A DNA stretch of 50,511 bases from Micromonosporaceae bacterium (GCA_020027875.1 JAHRHA010000032.1:1-50511), one strand, 5' to 3'; shown: positions 30,661 to 41,630, counted from the first letter of the stretch. The notes: generated by a model not told the origin, from the letters alone. Program-made: numbers and translations.

Positions 30661-33095
30661 CCGCGCAGCCTGGACATGGTCGGATCGAAGAGAGGCTCGG
30701 CCGTGACCACCGCGTCGACATACTTGTCGAAGTATCCGATCTGGACGGTGCGGCCGGGAGTGGCAAGCTCGGCCGGCAGCCAGGCGTAGGCGATTGGCTT
30801 CCCTATGGTGTAGCCGAACGCGGCGCTGGTCACGTGGCCCACGCAGCCGATGCCGTCGTACACCGGCTCCTTGCCGAGCACCACGGCCGACGGCGCGTCG
30901 ACGGTGAGACAGGTGAGCTTGCGACTCGGCGGCGCGCCCGAGCGCTTGACCAGCGCGTCACGGCCGAGGAAGTCGCCCTTATCGAGCTTGACGGCGAAGC
31001 CGAGCCCGGCCTCATACGGGTCGTGCTCATAGGTCATGTCGGCGCCGAACGCGCGGTACCCCTTCTCCAACCGCAGCGAGTTGAACGCCCCTCGCCCACC
31101 GGCGATGACCCCGTGCCGCAGTCCAGACTCCCACAATGCGTCCCACAAGGCGAGACCACAGTCCGACGTGGTGTACAGCTCATACCCCAGTTCGCCCACA
31201 TAGGACAAGCGCAGCGCGGTCACCGGTGACGTGCCGACGTGCGTGGTCGTGGCGCGGAAATATCGCAAACCGCCGCCCGAGAAATCGTCGACGGTAAGCG
31301 CCTGTACCACATCCCGCGCGCGCGGACCCCACACACCCACGCAGCAAGTACCCGCGGTGATGTCGCGCACGCTCACCGAGGCGCCTCCAAGGATGTGCCG
31401 GGTGAACCAGTCGAGATCGAGGTTGCCGTTAACGCCGACCTGGTAGCGCGTCGGGCCGAGCCGGGCCACCGTGATGTCACTGCGGATACCACCGTCGACG
31501 TCGAGCAGCAGGCAGTACGTCACCACGCCGACCGCGGTGTCGACGTTGCCGGTGGTCAGCCACTGCAACAGCGCCGTCGCGCCCGGGCCGGACACCTCGA
31601 GCCGCTTGAGCGGGGTCATGTCGAAGAGAGCGACGCCGTCGCGGGTGGCGCGGGCCTCCGCGCCGACGATCGGCGACCAGTGCGTCGCCGCCCACTCGTT
31701 CGGACGCTCCACCGCGTAACGCTCCATCAGGCCCACGTTCGCCTCATGCCACTGTGGACGTTCCCAGCCGGAGGCTTCCAGGAAGTAGGCGCCCAACTCG
31801 ACCTGGCGCGGATAGAACGGAGAGGTGCGCATCGGTCGGGGTTCGAGCATCGGCTCCAGCGGGTGCAGGATGTCATACACCTCGACGTAGTTCTGGCAGT
31901 CCTTGGCCAGCACGTACGCCGGGGACAGTTGGTGCGGCTCGAACCGGTTCACGTCGCACTCGTGTAGGTCGAAGCTGCTGCAGTGCCCGTCAACGAGCCA
32001 CTCGGCCATGGCCCTGCCCACCCCGGCCGAGTGGGTGACCCACACGGCCTCGGCCACCCAGAATCCCTTGACCTGAGCCGACTCGCCGAGCAGCGGCATG
32101 TTATCTGGGGTGAAGGAGAACAGGCCGTTCATGCCCTCATCCACTCCGGCCGACTGGAGCGCCGGGATGAGCGCTCCGGCGTCGGCCCACCCGGGTCGGA
32201 AGTCGTCCGGAGTGAAGGCCTGCACGGATGGCATGACCGGTGCCTCGGCGACCGACGCGATGTCATCGGCCCCGATCGGCATCGGCCGATGGCCGTAATA
32301 GCCGACACCCATGCGGTCGCCTCGCTCGCGCAGGTAGAGATCGGCGCTCTGATGTCGGAGGATTGGCCGGGTCGCCTCGCTGGCCGCGCCGGCGAGTTCC
32401 GTAAGCGGCGACGACCATGCGAACTGATGCGCCAGCGGGGTAAGCGGAAGCCGCATCCCCACCATTCGAGCGATGCGTGGCCCCCAGATGCCGGCACAAC
32501 ATACGACGAGATCCGCGTCGAGCTCACCGCGGTCTGTGACAACGCCGGTCACCCGCCCCCCATCGGTCCGCACTGACAGAACCTCGTGGCGGTCCAGTAC
32601 CCGAACGCCACGGGAGCGCGCCAGCCGGAGCTGAACCTCGATCGTGCGCACCCCCTTCGCCAGGCCGTCGGTCGGCACCCATAGGCCGCCCAGGACCACC
32701 GCGGGGTCGAGCAGGTCGTGCTTCGCCACCGTCTGCGCGGGCGTGAGTACCTCGGCCTCGAGCCCCCACGAGGTGGCCCAGCCATGCCGGCGATGCAACT
32801 CCGCGAGTCGCTGCGGCGTCGTGGCGACCTCGATGCTGCCGGTTGGCAGGAAGCACGGCTGACCGTCAAGGTCGAGCTCACTGAGCCTTCGCACGGTGTA
32901 GCGGGCCAGCTTGGTCATCACCTTCGCCGAGTTGACCTGGAAGACCAGGCCGGGCGCGTGAGAGGAGGAACCACCGGCCGCGGGCAACGCGCCTTGGTCG
33001 ACGATCGTGATGTCGGTCCAGCCGCTGGCCGACAGTTCGTCCACCAGCGCAGCGCCGACTACGCCGGCGCCGATGACGACGACCTTAGGTCCCAA
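30657..33095 (-). CDS. Dimethylglycine oxidase / GcvT-fused FAD oxidoreductase
   Basis: 812 residues, close to Arthrobacter dimethylglycine oxidase (about 830). The N-terminal half is a DAO-type FAD domain with Gly-Ala-Gly-Val-Val-Gly near residue 9 and Ser-Ser-Ser-His-Ala-Pro-Gly at 43-49, where His-46 aligns with the FAD-linked His. The C-terminal half is a GcvT folate-binding domain with [11 protein letters not shown] and [10 protein letters not shown]. It would demethylate dimethylglycine to sarcosine, giving methylene-THF. The start is an unusual TTG, with GGAGG seven bases upstream. A related sarcosine dehydrogenase is possible, but soxBDAG downstream makes dimethylglycine the better substrate. 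Confidence 0.87.
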   Translation of the reverse strand: MGPKVVVIGAGVVGAALVDELSASGWTDITIVDQGALPAAGGSSSHAPGLVFQVNSAKVMTKLARYTVRRLSELDLDGQPCFLPTGSIEVATTPQRLAELHRRHGWATSWGLEAEVLTPAQTVAKHDLLDPAVVLGGLWVPTDGLAKGVRTIEVQLRLARSRGVRVLDRHEVLSVRTDGGRVTGVVTDRGELDADLVVCCAGIWGPRIARMVGMRLPLTPLAHQFAWSSPLTELAGAASEATRPILRHQSADLYLRERGDRMGVGYYGHRPMPIGADDIASVAEAPVMPSVQAFTPDDFRPGWADAGALIPALQSAGVDEGMNGLFSFTPDNMPLLGESAQVKGFWVAEAVWVTHSAGVGRAMAEWLVDGHCSSFDLHECDVNRFEPHQLSPAYVLAKDCQNYVEVYDILHPLEPMLEPRPMRTSPFYPRQVELGAYFLEASGWERPQWHEANVGLMERYAVERPNEWAATHWSPIVGAEARATRDGVALFDMTPLKRLEVSGPGATALLQWLTTGNVDTAVGVVTYCLLLDVDGGIRSDITVARLGPTRYQVGVNGNLDLDWFTRHILGGASVSVRDITAGTCCVGVWGPRARDVVQALTVDDFSGGGLRYFRATTTHVGTSPVTALRLSYVGELGYELYTTSDCGLALWDALWESGLRHGVIAGGRGAFNSLRLEKGYRAFGADMTYEHDPYEAGLGFAVKLDKGDFLGRDALVKRSGAPPSRKLTCLTVDAPSAVVLGKEPVYDGIGCVGHVTSAAFGYTIGKPIAYAWLPAELATPGRTVQIGYFDKYVDAVVTAEPLFDPTMSRLRG

Positions 33096-33124
33096 GCTCT
33101 CTCCTCCCAGACCTACGACTCCAC

Positions 33125-33157
33125 GTGAGCCCCCACGCGGATCGCGCGGGGGCTCAC
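33125..33157 (-). terminator. Long intra-operon hairpin between the binding-protein gene and the dmg-sox genes
   Basis: GTGAGCCCCC (33125-33134) and GGGGGCTCAC (33148-33157) are perfectly complementary, with further GCG/CGC pairing inside. The hairpin lies in the 84-bp gap between the periplasmic-binding-protein gene and the dimethylglycine oxidase gene, both transcribed leftward. It has no T-run. It most likely acts as a partial terminator or an mRNA-stabilising 3' end, allowing more transporter binding protein than oxidase. Confidence 0.6.
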
Positions 33158-33179
33158 CTTCTCGCTGTTGTCCAGCCAG

Positions 33180-34133
33180 CTACCCGGCGGCGAGCCAAGC
33201 GTTCACCTTGTCGGGGTTCGCGTCGACCCACTTCTTCGCGGCGTCGTCGTAGGACATCTTGTCCGCGATGTCCTTGGCGACCTTGTTCTGGTCCTCGTTC
33301 GTCCAGGTGAATTTCTTGATCATATTGACTGCCGGACTGGCCAAGTCGACCCACGTCTTGCGGGCGATCTTGTCGAGGGTGTACGGCGCGTAGTCGCACG
33401 CGACAGTCTTCGGGTCAGCGTCACAGCCGGCCGTGTATGCCGGCAGGTTGACGTGCACGAGCGGAACATCGGCGAGGAACCATTGTGGCTCGTAGAAGTA
33501 TCCAATCAGGAACTTCTTCTGCTCCTCCGCCGTCCGGAACGCTTCAATGAGCGCGTTCTCGCTGCCGGCGTAGACCACCTTGAAGTTCAGCTTGAGGTTC
33601 TTCACCAGAGACTCATCATTGGTGACGAACGACGGGTCGCCCAAAAGCAGCTGGCCCAGGTTGCCAGACTCGGTCGTCTTGAACTGGGCCGCGTACTTGT
33701 TGAGGTTCTTGTAGTCGGTGATGTCGGGGTACTGCGTGGCCAGCCACGGCGGCACGTACCAGCCGATGATGCCCTTGTTGCCGGTCGCGCCGACCTGGAC
33801 GGCGACCTTCTGGTCGTCGATGTACTTCTTCTTCAGGTCCTCGTGGCCCCAGTTCTCCAGAACCACGTCGACCGTGTTCGAGCCGAAGCCCTGCCAGGAC
33901 ACCTCCTCGGTCAGGCTCTTCAGCTCCACCGTGCAGCCAAGCTTGGTCTTGAGCACGTACGCGACCACGGCCACGTTCGCCTCGTAGCCGACCCACGGGT
34001 TGACCGCGATGTTGACCGTGCCACACGGCGCCTGCGTCGACGGCGGCGTCGACGGGATGTCGCCGCCACAGGAGGTAAGCGCGAGCGCGCCCGCAAGCGC
34101 GGCCGCGATCGTCCAGCTCTGCCGTATCCTCAT
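33180..34133 (-). CDS. Glycine betaine/choline-type ABC transporter substrate-binding lipoprotein
   Basis: 317 residues. A basic N-terminus, hydrophobic core and Leu-Thr-Ser-Cys lipobox mark a lipoprotein anchored outside the membrane. The mature part is an OpuAC/ProX-type binding protein with Asn-Pro-Trp-Val-Gly-Tyr-Glu-Ala-Asn near the start, Glu-Asn-Trp-Gly-His-Glu, Gly-Trp-Tyr-Val-Pro-Pro-Trp and Tyr-Glu-Pro-Gln-Trp. Trp and Tyr residues of this sort form the aromatic cage for quaternary amines. It follows the permease gene by 12 bp. Betaine or choline is inferred from the family and the catabolic neighbours. Confidence 0.87.
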   Translation of the reverse strand: MRIRQSWTIAAALAGALALTSCGGDIPSTPPSTQAPCGTVNIAVNPWVGYEANVAVVAYVLKTKLGCTVELKSLTEEVSWQGFGSNTVDVVLENWGHEDLKKKYIDDQKVAVQVGATGNKGIIGWYVPPWLATQYPDITDYKNLNKYAAQFKTTESGNLGQLLLGDPSFVTNDESLVKNLKLNFKVVYAGSENALIEAFRTAEEQKKFLIGYFYEPQWFLADVPLVHVNLPAYTAGCDADPKTVACDYAPYTLDKIARKTWVDLASPAVNMIKKFTWTNEDQNKVAKDIADKMSYDDAAKKWVDANPDKVNAWLAAG

Positions 34134-34145
34134 GCGAATCCTCTC

Positions 34146-36242
34146 CTACACAACGCGGCCCGTGGGGATTCGGGCCGGCAACCCGGGCGCCGGATGAAGC
34201 CTGGCGGACCGGACGTCAAACTGATGCTCGGCGTCACCGGTGAGGCGATGTTCACGCTCCTGGGCGCGGAGAGCGGCCGCCTGGGTGACGCGGTCAAGCA
34301 GGATGCCGAGCACCACGATCGCGATGCCCGCGGTGAGACCCTTGCCGAACAACTCGCTCTGCGAGAAGCCGGCCACGACGAGGTAACCGAGCGCTCCGGC
34401 GCCTACCAGGCCGCCGATGACCACGACGCTCAATACATAGATGAGGCCCTGGTTCGCGGCGAGTGCCACGGCCTGGCGGGACAGCGGCAGCTGCACCTTC
34501 GTGACGACCTGCCACCGGCTCGAGCCCGACGCGACCCCAGCCTCGACCGCAGCGGACGGCACTGCTCGAATCCCGTCGGCGACGATCTTGACGACGACCG
34601 GGGCGGCGAAGACCACGGCCGCGATGATGGCGGTGAGCCTGGTCGGGCCAAACAGACCCACGAACGGCACCAGGTACACGAACGCCGGGAGCACCTGCGC
34701 GGCGTCGAGCACCGGCCGGACGACCAGATCGATCCGCGGGCTGCGGGCCAGCACCACCCCGAAGATCACTCCGAGCACGACCACGATGATCGTGGCGACG
34801 AGGACAGACGTCAGGGTCACCATCGCGGACTCCCACAGACCGGAGGCCAGCAGCAGGCTGAGGCAGACGCTCGCCACGATGACTGAGCGCGCCCCGGCCA
34901 GTGTCCACGACAGGGCGAGGACCACCGCGCACACGACGTACCAGGGCGACTCGGCGATGAGCGCCTGCAATGGGTTGATCAGGCCATAGCTCACCACTGC
35001 GGTGATCGCGCTGGTCACGTCGTGCAGGTTCAACCGGGTCCAGTCGGCGGCGGCATTGACCGCGTCGTCGATGGTGAACCCGATGACTCCGCCCCGAGTG
35101 GGCCCGGGAAAGGTGGATGCCCAGTAGTAGCTCGCGGACAGGTACACCGCCGCGGCGGTCAGCGCACCACCACCGACGAGCAGCCACCGTCGGGTGTTCT
35201 CGGAGCGCCGCCCGCCGCTGGCGCGGTACGTCGCCTCGGCCCGCTCGCTCGCCGCCGTCGTCACCCGGTCCAGCACGATCGCGAGGACGACGATGCCGAG
35301 GCCGCCGGTGAAGGCCCGACCGACGTCGAGCGCGGATAGCGCCCGGAGCACGACCTGGCCGAGGCCCGGCCCCGCGATCAGCGCCGCGATCATCACCATG
35401 GAAAACGCCGCCATGGTGGTCTGGTTGATTCCGACGACGATCGTGCGTTTGGCCAGCGGCAGCTGGACTGTGCGCAGGATCTGCCAGCGGGTCGCGCCGA
35501 GCGAGCGGCTCGCCTCCATGGAGGCCTCGTTGACCTGGCGCACGCCCAGCGACGTCAACCGGATCACGGGAGGCATCGCGTAGATGAGCGTCGCGATGAC
35601 GGCTGCGGGCGGGCCGATGAGGAAGAACAGTGCCAGGGGTGCCAGGTACACCAGCGTCGGCATCGCCTGCATCGCGTCGAGCACCGGCGTGACGACCCGC
35701 TCGACCGGCCGGGAGAGTCCTACGTAGACCCCCAACGGAATGCCAATGACCAGGCTCAGCAGCACGGCGGCCAGCGTCAGCGCCAGAGTGTCCATGCTCT
35801 CCTGCCACAGCCCCATCAGGCCGACGCTGGTGAATCCGGCCGCGGTGAGCACGGCGACCCGCGCGTTGCCGAACGCGTATGCGCCGAAGGTGGCGAGCGC
35901 CACCACCCCCAGCCAGCCGACGAGTGGCACCGGGCGGCCAAACGACGCCTGGCTGATGAGGTCCTGCAGGAACCCGGTGAGCCCGCCCACGAAGTCGCGG
36001 ATGCCGTCGACGAAGTAGACGAAGAACGGGCTCGAGTTGCGGTGGCTATCAACCCAGTCCCGCACCGCGGTGAACCGGTCGTGCAGCGCCGTGGTGTCCG
36101 TTGTCGGCAGACCGAGGGTGTCTCGTCCCTGTAGCACCGTCCCCAGCAGGATCCAGCCGAGCAGGATCGCCGCCACGATGCCCGGTCGACCGATCCGTCG
36201 CCACCAGGGCGAGGAGCGCGCGGCAACGGCGACGGTGGTCAT
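34146..36242 (-). CDS. ABC transporter permease with two fused ProW-type domains
   Basis: 698 residues. Two BPD_transp_1 domains occur in tandem: the first has its cytoplasmic EAA-like loop around [12 protein letters not shown] near residue 245, the second a similar [12 protein letters not shown] near residue 570. Each domain brings about five to six membrane segments, with two or three extra ones in the N-terminus. Most ProW proteins have one domain and dimerise; here one polypeptide would supply both halves of the channel. The ATG overlaps the ATPase stop (ATGA). Confidence 0.88.
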   Translation of the reverse strand: MTTVAVAARSSPWWRRIGRPGIVAAILLGWILLGTVLQGRDTLGLPTTDTTALHDRFTAVRDWVDSHRNSSPFFVYFVDGIRDFVGGLTGFLQDLISQASFGRPVPLVGWLGVVALATFGAYAFGNARVAVLTAAGFTSVGLMGLWQESMDTLALTLAAVLLSLVIGIPLGVYVGLSRPVERVVTPVLDAMQAMPTLVYLAPLALFFLIGPPAAVIATLIYAMPPVIRLTSLGVRQVNEASMEASRSLGATRWQILRTVQLPLAKRTIVVGINQTTMAAFSMVMIAALIAGPGLGQVVLRALSALDVGRAFTGGLGIVVLAIVLDRVTTAASERAEATYRASGGRRSENTRRWLLVGGGALTAAAVYLSASYYWASTFPGPTRGGVIGFTIDDAVNAAADWTRLNLHDVTSAITAVVSYGLINPLQALIAESPWYVVCAVVLALSWTLAGARSVIVASVCLSLLLASGLWESAMVTLTSVLVATIIVVVLGVIFGVVLARSPRIDLVVRPVLDAAQVLPAFVYLVPFVGLFGPTRLTAIIAAVVFAAPVVVKIVADGIRAVPSAAVEAGVASGSSRWQVVTKVQLPLSRQAVALAANQGLIYVLSVVVIGGLVGAGALGYLVVAGFSQSELFGKGLTAGIAIVVLGILLDRVTQAAALRAQEREHRLTGDAEHQFDVRSARLHPAPGLPARIPTGRVV

Positions 36243-37336
36243 CGGCCCAGCACGCTGGACCGCTGGCTGGGTACAGCCTCATCCGCTGCGGGTCCGGCGT
36301 CCTCGGCGACGATGACGCGCAAGATGGCCTCGGAGTCGACCACACCGAGCAACTCGCCATGGCGAACGACCCGCACCGGAGCACTCGCCGACAGCACGAG
36401 CCGCGCGGCGTCACGCACGATCATGTCCGGGGGGAGCTCGGGCCCGTCGAGCGGGTCGTCGGATGCCGCCGGGCGCATGACCCAGGACAGCGTGAGCACG
36501 TGCGAGCGGGGCACATCCGCGACGAAGTCGCGGACGTAGTCGTCGGCCGGCGCCCCAACCACCTCGTCGGGCCGGCCGAGCTGAACCATCTCGCCGTCGC
36601 GCATGATGAGGATGCGGTCGCCCAGCCGAAGCGCCTCGTGCAGGTCGTGCGTGATGAAGACCATTGTCTTGCCGACCTCGCGGTGCAGCCGGATGACCTC
36701 GTTCTGCATGTCGCGGCGGATCAGCGGGTCGAGCGCGGAGAATGGTTCGTCGAAGAAGAGCACCTCGGGGTCCACGGCGAGCGCCCGTCCGAGGCCTACC
36801 CGCTGCTGCATTCCGCCGGAGAGCTGGTCCGGGTAGGAGTCTTCGTGGCCGGTCAGGCCGACCAGGTCGAGCACCTCGCGGGCCCGAGCGTGCCGCTCGT
36901 CCCGACCCGTGCCGCGAACCTCGAGCCCGTACGCGACGTTATCGATGACCCGCCGATGCGGGAGCAGTCCGAAGTTCTGGAACACCATCGCGAAGCGGTG
37001 GCGGCGCAGCTCGCGCAGCCTGCGCGCGTCCGCGGCGCCCATGTCCTCACCGTCGAGGAGCACCGTCCCGGCAGTCGGCTCCACTAACCTGGTCAAGCAT
37101 CGCACCAATGTGGACTTTCCGGAACCGGACAGGCCCATCACGACGAAGACCTCGTTGCGCCCCACGCTGAACGAGATGTCCCGGACGGCGACGAGGCAGC
37201 CGGTTTGGCGGCGCAGCTCGGCCGGCGGCAACTGTGCCAGAGGGGTCCCGACTATGGCGTTGGCGCCGTTGCGACCGCTGGGGCCGAAGATCTTCCAGAG
37301 GCCGCGGACGTCCAGCGCGAGGGTCGCCGCGGTCAT
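36239..37336 (-). CDS. Glycine betaine/proline ABC transporter ATPase with CBS-type tail
   Basis: 365 residues. Walker A Gly-Leu-Ser-Gly-Ser-Gly-Lys-Ser-Thr lies near residue 70, the ABC signature Leu-Ser-Gly-Gly-Met-Gln-Gln-Arg near 170, and Walker B Val-Leu-Phe-Phe-Asp-Glu-Pro with Ser-Ala-Leu-Asp-Pro next to it. The C-terminal part contains one CBS-like segment ([13 protein letters not shown]), as in ProV/OpuAA, where CBS domains sense ionic strength. It powers uptake through the fused permease. Its ATG overlaps the choline dehydrogenase stop, so transport and oxidation are translationally linked. Confidence 0.9.
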   Translation of the reverse strand: MTAATLALDVRGLWKIFGPSGRNGANAIVGTPLAQLPPAELRRQTGCLVAVRDISFSVGRNEVFVVMGLSGSGKSTLVRCLTRLVEPTAGTVLLDGEDMGAADARRLRELRRHRFAMVFQNFGLLPHRRVIDNVAYGLEVRGTGRDERHARAREVLDLVGLTGHEDSYPDQLSGGMQQRVGLGRALAVDPEVLFFDEPFSALDPLIRRDMQNEVIRLHREVGKTMVFITHDLHEALRLGDRILIMRDGEMVQLGRPDEVVGAPADDYVRDFVADVPRSHVLTLSWVMRPAASDDPLDGPELPPDMIVRDAARLVLSASAPVRVVRHGELLGVVDSEAILRVIVAEDAGPAADEAVPSQRSSVLGR

Positions 37337-38994
37337 GACGGACCCACCCCTGCGCGACGGTAGAAATCAACCACGACGCGTGCGAGCGGCGTTACTCCCC
37401 TAATCAGGTCGGCCGCGCGTTCGGCGACCATCATCGTCGGCGCATAGATGTTTCCGTTCGTGATGTAGGGAAACACCGACGAGTCGACCACGCGCAGGCC
37501 ATCCGTGCCGTGTACGCGCATCGTTGCCGGGTCCACGACAGAATCGGGGTCGGTGCCCATCCGGCAGGTACTGCAGGGGTGCAGCGCTGTCTCGGCGTCC
37601 CGCGCCACCCAGGCGAGGATCTGGTCGTCGGTCTCGACGGCGGGACCGGGTGACGTCTCGCCGGCGTCGTACGGCGCCAGCGCCGGCTGGTTCAGGATGT
37701 GGCGTGCGAGCCGGACTGCCTCCACCCACTCCCGCCGGTCCTGGGCGGTCGACAGGTAGTTGAAGCGCAGCCGCGGCTGCCGCCGCGGGTCGATGCTGCT
37801 GATCCTGACCGTGCCGCGCGCGTCGGAGTACATCGGTCCAACGTGGACTTGATAGCCGTGACTGCTGGCGGGCGCTGTGCCGTCGTACCGCACAGCGATC
37901 GGCAGGAAATGGAACATCAGGTTGGGGTAGTAGACGTCGTCATTGCTGCGGGCGAAGCCGCCGCCCTCGAAGTGGTTGGTCGCGCCCGGCCCGGTCCGGC
38001 CGAACAGCCAGGCCGCGCCGATCCATGGACGGTGGCGCCACTTGAGATAGGGCTGCATCGACACCGGCTCGCGGCAGGCGTGCTGGATGTAGACCTCGAG
38101 GTGATCCTGCAGGTTCTCACCGACGCCGGGAAGGTCGCCGACGACGTCGATGCCCAGTGCCCGCAACTGCGCGGCCGGGCCCACCCCGGAGAGCTGGAGC
38201 AGCTGCGGCGAGTTGAAGGCACCGCCGCAGAGGACGACCTCGCCCGCCTCCACCCGGTGCAGCCGGCCCCGTACCTCGTACTCGACGCCCGTCGCCCGGA
38301 TGCCGGCGAAGAGGACGCGGTGGGTCAGAGCTCTGGTCCGGACGACCAGATTGGGCCGGCGCATCGCAGGCCGCAGGTATGCGCCGGCCGCGGAGAGCCG
38401 CCGCCCCCGGCTGATGTTGCGGTCGAACGGACCGAAGCCCTCCTGCCGGAAACCGTTGATGTCCTCTGTCCAGGCGTGCCCTGCCTCTTGCGCGGCGGCG
38501 AAGAACGCCCGGAACAGCGGGCCGTCGGCCGGGCCCCGCTCCAGGCGCAGGGGACCGCCGTGCCCACGGTATGGGTCATCGGCGGCGGCCGCTGCGCAAT
38601 CCTCCATCCGCCGGAAGTACGGCAGGCAATGTGCGAAGTCCCAGTCCGACATCCCGGTGCCCGCAGCCCAGCGCTCGTAGTCGAGCGGGTTGCCACGCAC
38701 GAAGATCATCCCATTGATGCTGCTCGACCCGCCGAGGAGCTTGCCCCGGGCGTGGTGGATCTGGCGGTTGTGAAGGTTCGGCTCCGGTTCGGACCGGTAG
38801 CGCCAGTCGTAGAAGCGGCTCCCGATGGGGAATGTCAGAGCCGCCGGCATGTGAATGAAGACATCCCACGGATAGTCGGACCGGCCGGCCTCCAGCACCA
38901 GGACGCGCGTCGCCGGGTCCTCGGTGAGCCGGTTGGCCAGCACCGAACCGGCGGAGCCTGCGCCGACGATGACGACGTCATAGCGTTCGGCCAT
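37333..38994 (-). CDS. betA: GMC oxidoreductase, choline dehydrogenase
   Basis: 553 residues, typical of BetA. The FAD Rossmann motif [14 protein letters not shown] is at residues 9-22, the GMC signature [12 protein letters not shown] near 80, the second signature Gly-Ala-Phe-Asn-Ser-Pro-Gln-Leu-Leu near 255, and the His-Pro-Cys-Ser-Thr-Cys-Arg-Met-Gly segment near 465. It would oxidise choline to betaine aldehyde. GMC enzymes vary in alcohol substrate, but the proVWX and betaine-degradation genes around it support choline. ATG 38994 has GGAG upstream and starts the fold; a longer open frame is rejected. Confidence 0.87.
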   Translation of the reverse strand: MAERYDVVIVGAGSAGSVLANRLTEDPATRVLVLEAGRSDYPWDVFIHMPAALTFPIGSRFYDWRYRSEPEPNLHNRQIHHARGKLLGGSSSINGMIFVRGNPLDYERWAAGTGMSDWDFAHCLPYFRRMEDCAAAAADDPYRGHGGPLRLERGPADGPLFRAFFAAAQEAGHAWTEDINGFRQEGFGPFDRNISRGRRLSAAGAYLRPAMRRPNLVVRTRALTHRVLFAGIRATGVEYEVRGRLHRVEAGEVVLCGGAFNSPQLLQLSGVGPAAQLRALGIDVVGDLPGVGENLQDHLEVYIQHACREPVSMQPYLKWRHRPWIGAAWLFGRTGPGATNHFEGGGFARSNDDVYYPNLMFHFLPIAVRYDGTAPASSHGYQVHVGPMYSDARGTVRISSIDPRRQPRLRFNYLSTAQDRREWVEAVRLARHILNQPALAPYDAGETSPGPAVETDDQILAWVARDAETALHPCSTCRMGTDPDSVVDPATMRVHGTDGLRVVDSSVFPYITNGNIYAPTMMVAERAADLIRGVTPLARVVVDFYRRAGVGPS

Positions 38995-39016
38995 CGGCGC
39001 TCCGATCTTCCACGTC

Positions 39017-39083
39017 TGCCACGTGCGAGCGTTCTGCCATGAGCACTGTGTTTTGCCAGGAGCACTCTGTTTTGCCAGGAGCA
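39017..39083. repeat. 19-bp direct repeats upstream of betA (probable regulator sites)
   Basis: Three near-identical units TGCCA(T/G)GAGCAC(T)(G/C)TGTTT start at 39035, 39054 and 39073, exactly 19 bp apart; the core TGCCAGGAGCA is identical in the last two. A degenerate fourth (TGCCACGTGCG) starts at 39017. They occupy the gap between the metF-like gene stop and the betA start, at -23 to -90 from betA. Two helical turns of spacing suggest co-operative binding of a regulator to one DNA face. The protein that binds is unknown. Confidence 0.65.
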
Positions 39084-39185
39084 ACACGCGGTGCGATGTG
39101 CAACAAGCGTCCCGGTCTGGCCAACGGTCTGTCAAGACACACGCGCCGGCCCACCCGGCGGCGATCGCAGTCCATCTAGCTGGAG

Positions 39186-40028
39186 CTATGCCCGCCAGCG
39201 GGCCAGGTACTCCTGCCGCCAGCGCTCGGTCTGCTCGACCTGGTTGAAGGTGAAGACATGCAGGCCGGCGACACCGGCGCCCGGCGAGCGCAGCCCGCGC
39301 AGTGTCGTGCGCAGCAACGCCTCCGGCGCGTACCCGCCGGGCATGGCAAAGCGGGCAAACCAGGAGGGGTGACGGGTCAGAAATCGGGTCGACTCGCCCA
39401 CACCGATCTTCGTCGCCATCGCCAGCAACCTCGTCCGATCGACCGGCCCGGCGACCCCGAGGTGCACCGGCAGCGTGACCTGGCGCCGCCGTATTCGAGC
39501 CACCCAGCGGACGATTGCCCGCGGGTCGAAACAGAGGTTGCTCACGATGTACGTGGCGTGCAGGCGCTTGTCCCACATGGCCTGCACGGTGATGTCGTCG
39601 TCGATAGCCGGGTGGCTCTCGGGATAGCCGGTGATCCCCACCCGGGTAAACGGCCGGCCCAAGTCGCTCAGCAGGGTGAGCACCGGAAGCGCCGCGTCAT
39701 ACTGCCCGACCGGAGGATCGGCGTCCCCGGCGGGCACGAAGACGTCCTCGACCCCGGCGGTCACGAGCCGGTCGACGATGTCCTTGAGGTGGGCCTGATC
39801 GGCCACCAGCCGCGCCGAGATGTGCGGCACGCTCCGGTATCCTGCGCCGGCCAACCGCTCGGTGAGGTCGAGCGTGGGCTCGAGCCCTTTCGCCGGCGAG
39901 GCCGTTACCGTGACGGTGACGCTCGTCGGCACCGCCGCACGCACTCGTTCCTCAATGGACCCGGTCGGGATGACCTCATAACGCACGGTCGACAGCAGCC
40001 GGTGCAGGGCAGCGCGGTCATCGGCCAT
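39186..40028 (-). CDS. Methylenetetrahydrofolate reductase family protein (divergent MetF)
   Basis: 280 residues, a TIM-barrel of MetF length. It aligns with the family through the N-terminal beta strand [27 protein letters not shown] and Phe-Thr-Phe-Asn-Gln at the end. The Glu of the usual Phe-Glu-Phe-Phe-Pro-Pro motif, the general acid in E. coli MetF, is a Thr here. In this island it more likely oxidises the methyl-THF made by the corrinoid system to methylene-THF than makes methionine precursors. Its start overlaps the end of betB by 11 bp. Confidence 0.75.
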   Translation of the reverse strand: MADDRAALHRLLSTVRYEVIPTGSIEERVRAAVPTSVTVTVTASPAKGLEPTLDLTERLAGAGYRSVPHISARLVADQAHLKDIVDRLVTAGVEDVFVPAGDADPPVGQYDAALPVLTLLSDLGRPFTRVGITGYPESHPAIDDDITVQAMWDKRLHATYIVSNLCFDPRAIVRWVARIRRRQVTLPVHLGVAGPVDRTRLLAMATKIGVGESTRFLTRHPSWFARFAMPGGYAPEALLRTTLRGLRSPGAGVAGLHVFTFNQVEQTERWRQEYLARWRA

Positions 40029-41508
40029 CGTTCGCTCCGGGCGGGCTGAACCAGTGCTGCGGGCGCGGGCGGACGTTCTGCCAGATGTGCTTGATCTCGC
40101 GGTACTCGTCGAGGCCGGTGGGCCCGAGCTCGCGGCCGACACCGGATTGCTTGAAGCCACCCCACTCCGCCTGCGGCACGTATGGGTGGTAATCGTTGAT
40201 CCATATCGTGCCGTGTCGCAGCCGTTGCGCGACCCGTTGCCCTCGGCCGGCGTCCTGGGTCCACACGGCACCGGCCAGCCCGTAGATCGTGTCGTTGGCG
40301 ATGCGTACGGCCTCGTCCTCACCCCGGAACCGCTCGACGGTCAGCACTGGTCCGAACGACTCCTCGGCTACTACGCGCATCCCTCGCTCACACTCGTCGA
40401 GCACGGTGGGCAGGTAGAAGTAGCCCTCTGCCAGGCCGGGGTCGTCCGGGCGCCGGCCGCCGCAACGCAGTACCGCGCCCTCGGCGATGCCGGCCGCGAC
40501 GTACTGCTCGACCCGGGCCAGATGCGCCGCCGAGATGAGCGGTCCGGTCTCGGCTTCCGGGTCGAACGGACCGCCGAGCCGGATGCGCCGCGCCCGAGCG
40601 ACTACCGCGTCGACGAACTCGTCGTGCAGGCTGTCCTCGACGATCAGCCGGGCGCCGGCCGAGCAGACCTGGCCGGAGTGGAGGAACACGGCCGTCAGCG
40701 CGTAGTCAACGGCGGTCTCGACGTCTGCATCGGCGAAGACGACGTTCGGGTTCTTGCCGCCGAGTTCCAGCGCGACCCGCTTGACCGTTCCGGCCGCCGC
40801 GGCCATGACCTGGCGCCCGGTGGCCAGGCCGCCGGTGAACGAGACCAGATCGACGTCGGCGTGCACCGCGAGCGGAGCGCCGGCCTCAGGTCCGGCCCCG
40901 AGCACCAGGTTGGCGACTCCCGCCGGTACGCCCGCCTCCGCCAGCGTCCGCATGAGCATGATCGCGGTGGACGGAGTCAGCTCGCTCGGCTTGAGTACGA
41001 ATGTATTGCCCGCCGACAGCGCCGGAGCCACCTTCCAGGAGGCCTGCAGCAGCGGGTAGTTCCACGGCGTGATCAGGCCGCAGACGCCGACGGGCTCGCG
41101 CACGACCCGGCTGATCGCATCATCCCGGCCGGTATCGACGACCCGCCCGGCATCGGTGCCGGACACGCCGCCGAAGTAGCGAAAGCAGGCGACCACGTCG
41201 TCGATGTCGTACTCCGCCTCTACCAGCCGCTTGCCCGTGTCCAGCGACTCGGCCCGGGCCAGCTCCTGCTTGTCCCGCTCCAGCAGGTCGGCCACGCGCA
41301 GCAGCAGGGCACCGCGCTGCCCGGCCGGTAGGGCTGGCCACGACCCGTCATCAAAGGCCGCGCGGGCGGCCGCGATCGCGGCTGTGGTGTCGGTGGCGCT
41401 CGCCTCGTCGACCGTGGCCACCCGTCGCCCGTCGGCGGGGCAGTTGATGTCGCGGCGCCCGCCGGCGGCCGCTGGCACCCATTGCCCTGCGATGAACAGC
41501 TCCGGCAT
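40018..41508 (-). CDS. betB: Aldehyde dehydrogenase, betaine-aldehyde type
   Basis: 496 residues, a complete NAD(P)-dependent aldehyde dehydrogenase. It has Thr-Pro-Trp-Asn-Tyr-Pro-Leu near residue 148, the catalytic Glu in Glu-Leu-Gly-Gly-Lys-Asn-Pro near 252 and the nucleophile Cys in Gly-Gln-Val-Cys-Ser-Ala-Gly-Ala-Arg near 285. The C-terminal Pro-Tyr-Val-Pro-Gln-Ala-Glu-Trp-Gly-Gly-Phe-Lys-Gln-Ser-Gly is characteristic of betaine aldehyde dehydrogenases. It would make glycine betaine from the BetA product. Betaine specificity is inferred from resemblance and location; gamma-aminobutyraldehyde is an alternative substrate. Confidence 0.85.
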   Translation of the reverse strand: MPELFIAGQWVPAAAGGRRDINCPADGRRVATVDEASATDTTAAIAAARAAFDDGSWPALPAGQRGALLLRVADLLERDKQELARAESLDTGKRLVEAEYDIDDVVACFRYFGGVSGTDAGRVVDTGRDDAISRVVREPVGVCGLITPWNYPLLQASWKVAPALSAGNTFVLKPSELTPSTAIMLMRTLAEAGVPAGVANLVLGAGPEAGAPLAVHADVDLVSFTGGLATGRQVMAAAAGTVKRVALELGGKNPNVVFADADVETAVDYALTAVFLHSGQVCSAGARLIVEDSLHDEFVDAVVARARRIRLGGPFDPEAETGPLISAAHLARVEQYVAAGIAEGAVLRCGGRRPDDPGLAEGYFYLPTVLDECERGMRVVAEESFGPVLTVERFRGEDEAVRIANDTIYGLAGAVWTQDAGRGQRVAQRLRHGTIWINDYHPYVPQAEWGGFKQSGVGRELGPTGLDEYREIKHIWQNVRPRPQHWFSPPGANDGR

Positions 41509-41630
41509 GACACCTCACTCCTGGTTCGCTCGCTCGCGCGGCGCTGTGCGCGACGTCTTCCCTCGGCGCCACGCAGCGGCTTCGCCGGCGCGTCGCCTCA
41601 GTCCAGGCGCCGCCGCGCCAGCTCGCTTGT

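Noticed and set aside
39017..39083. A CRISPR array
   Set aside because: The repeats are 19 bp head to tail with no unique spacers and no cas genes nearby.
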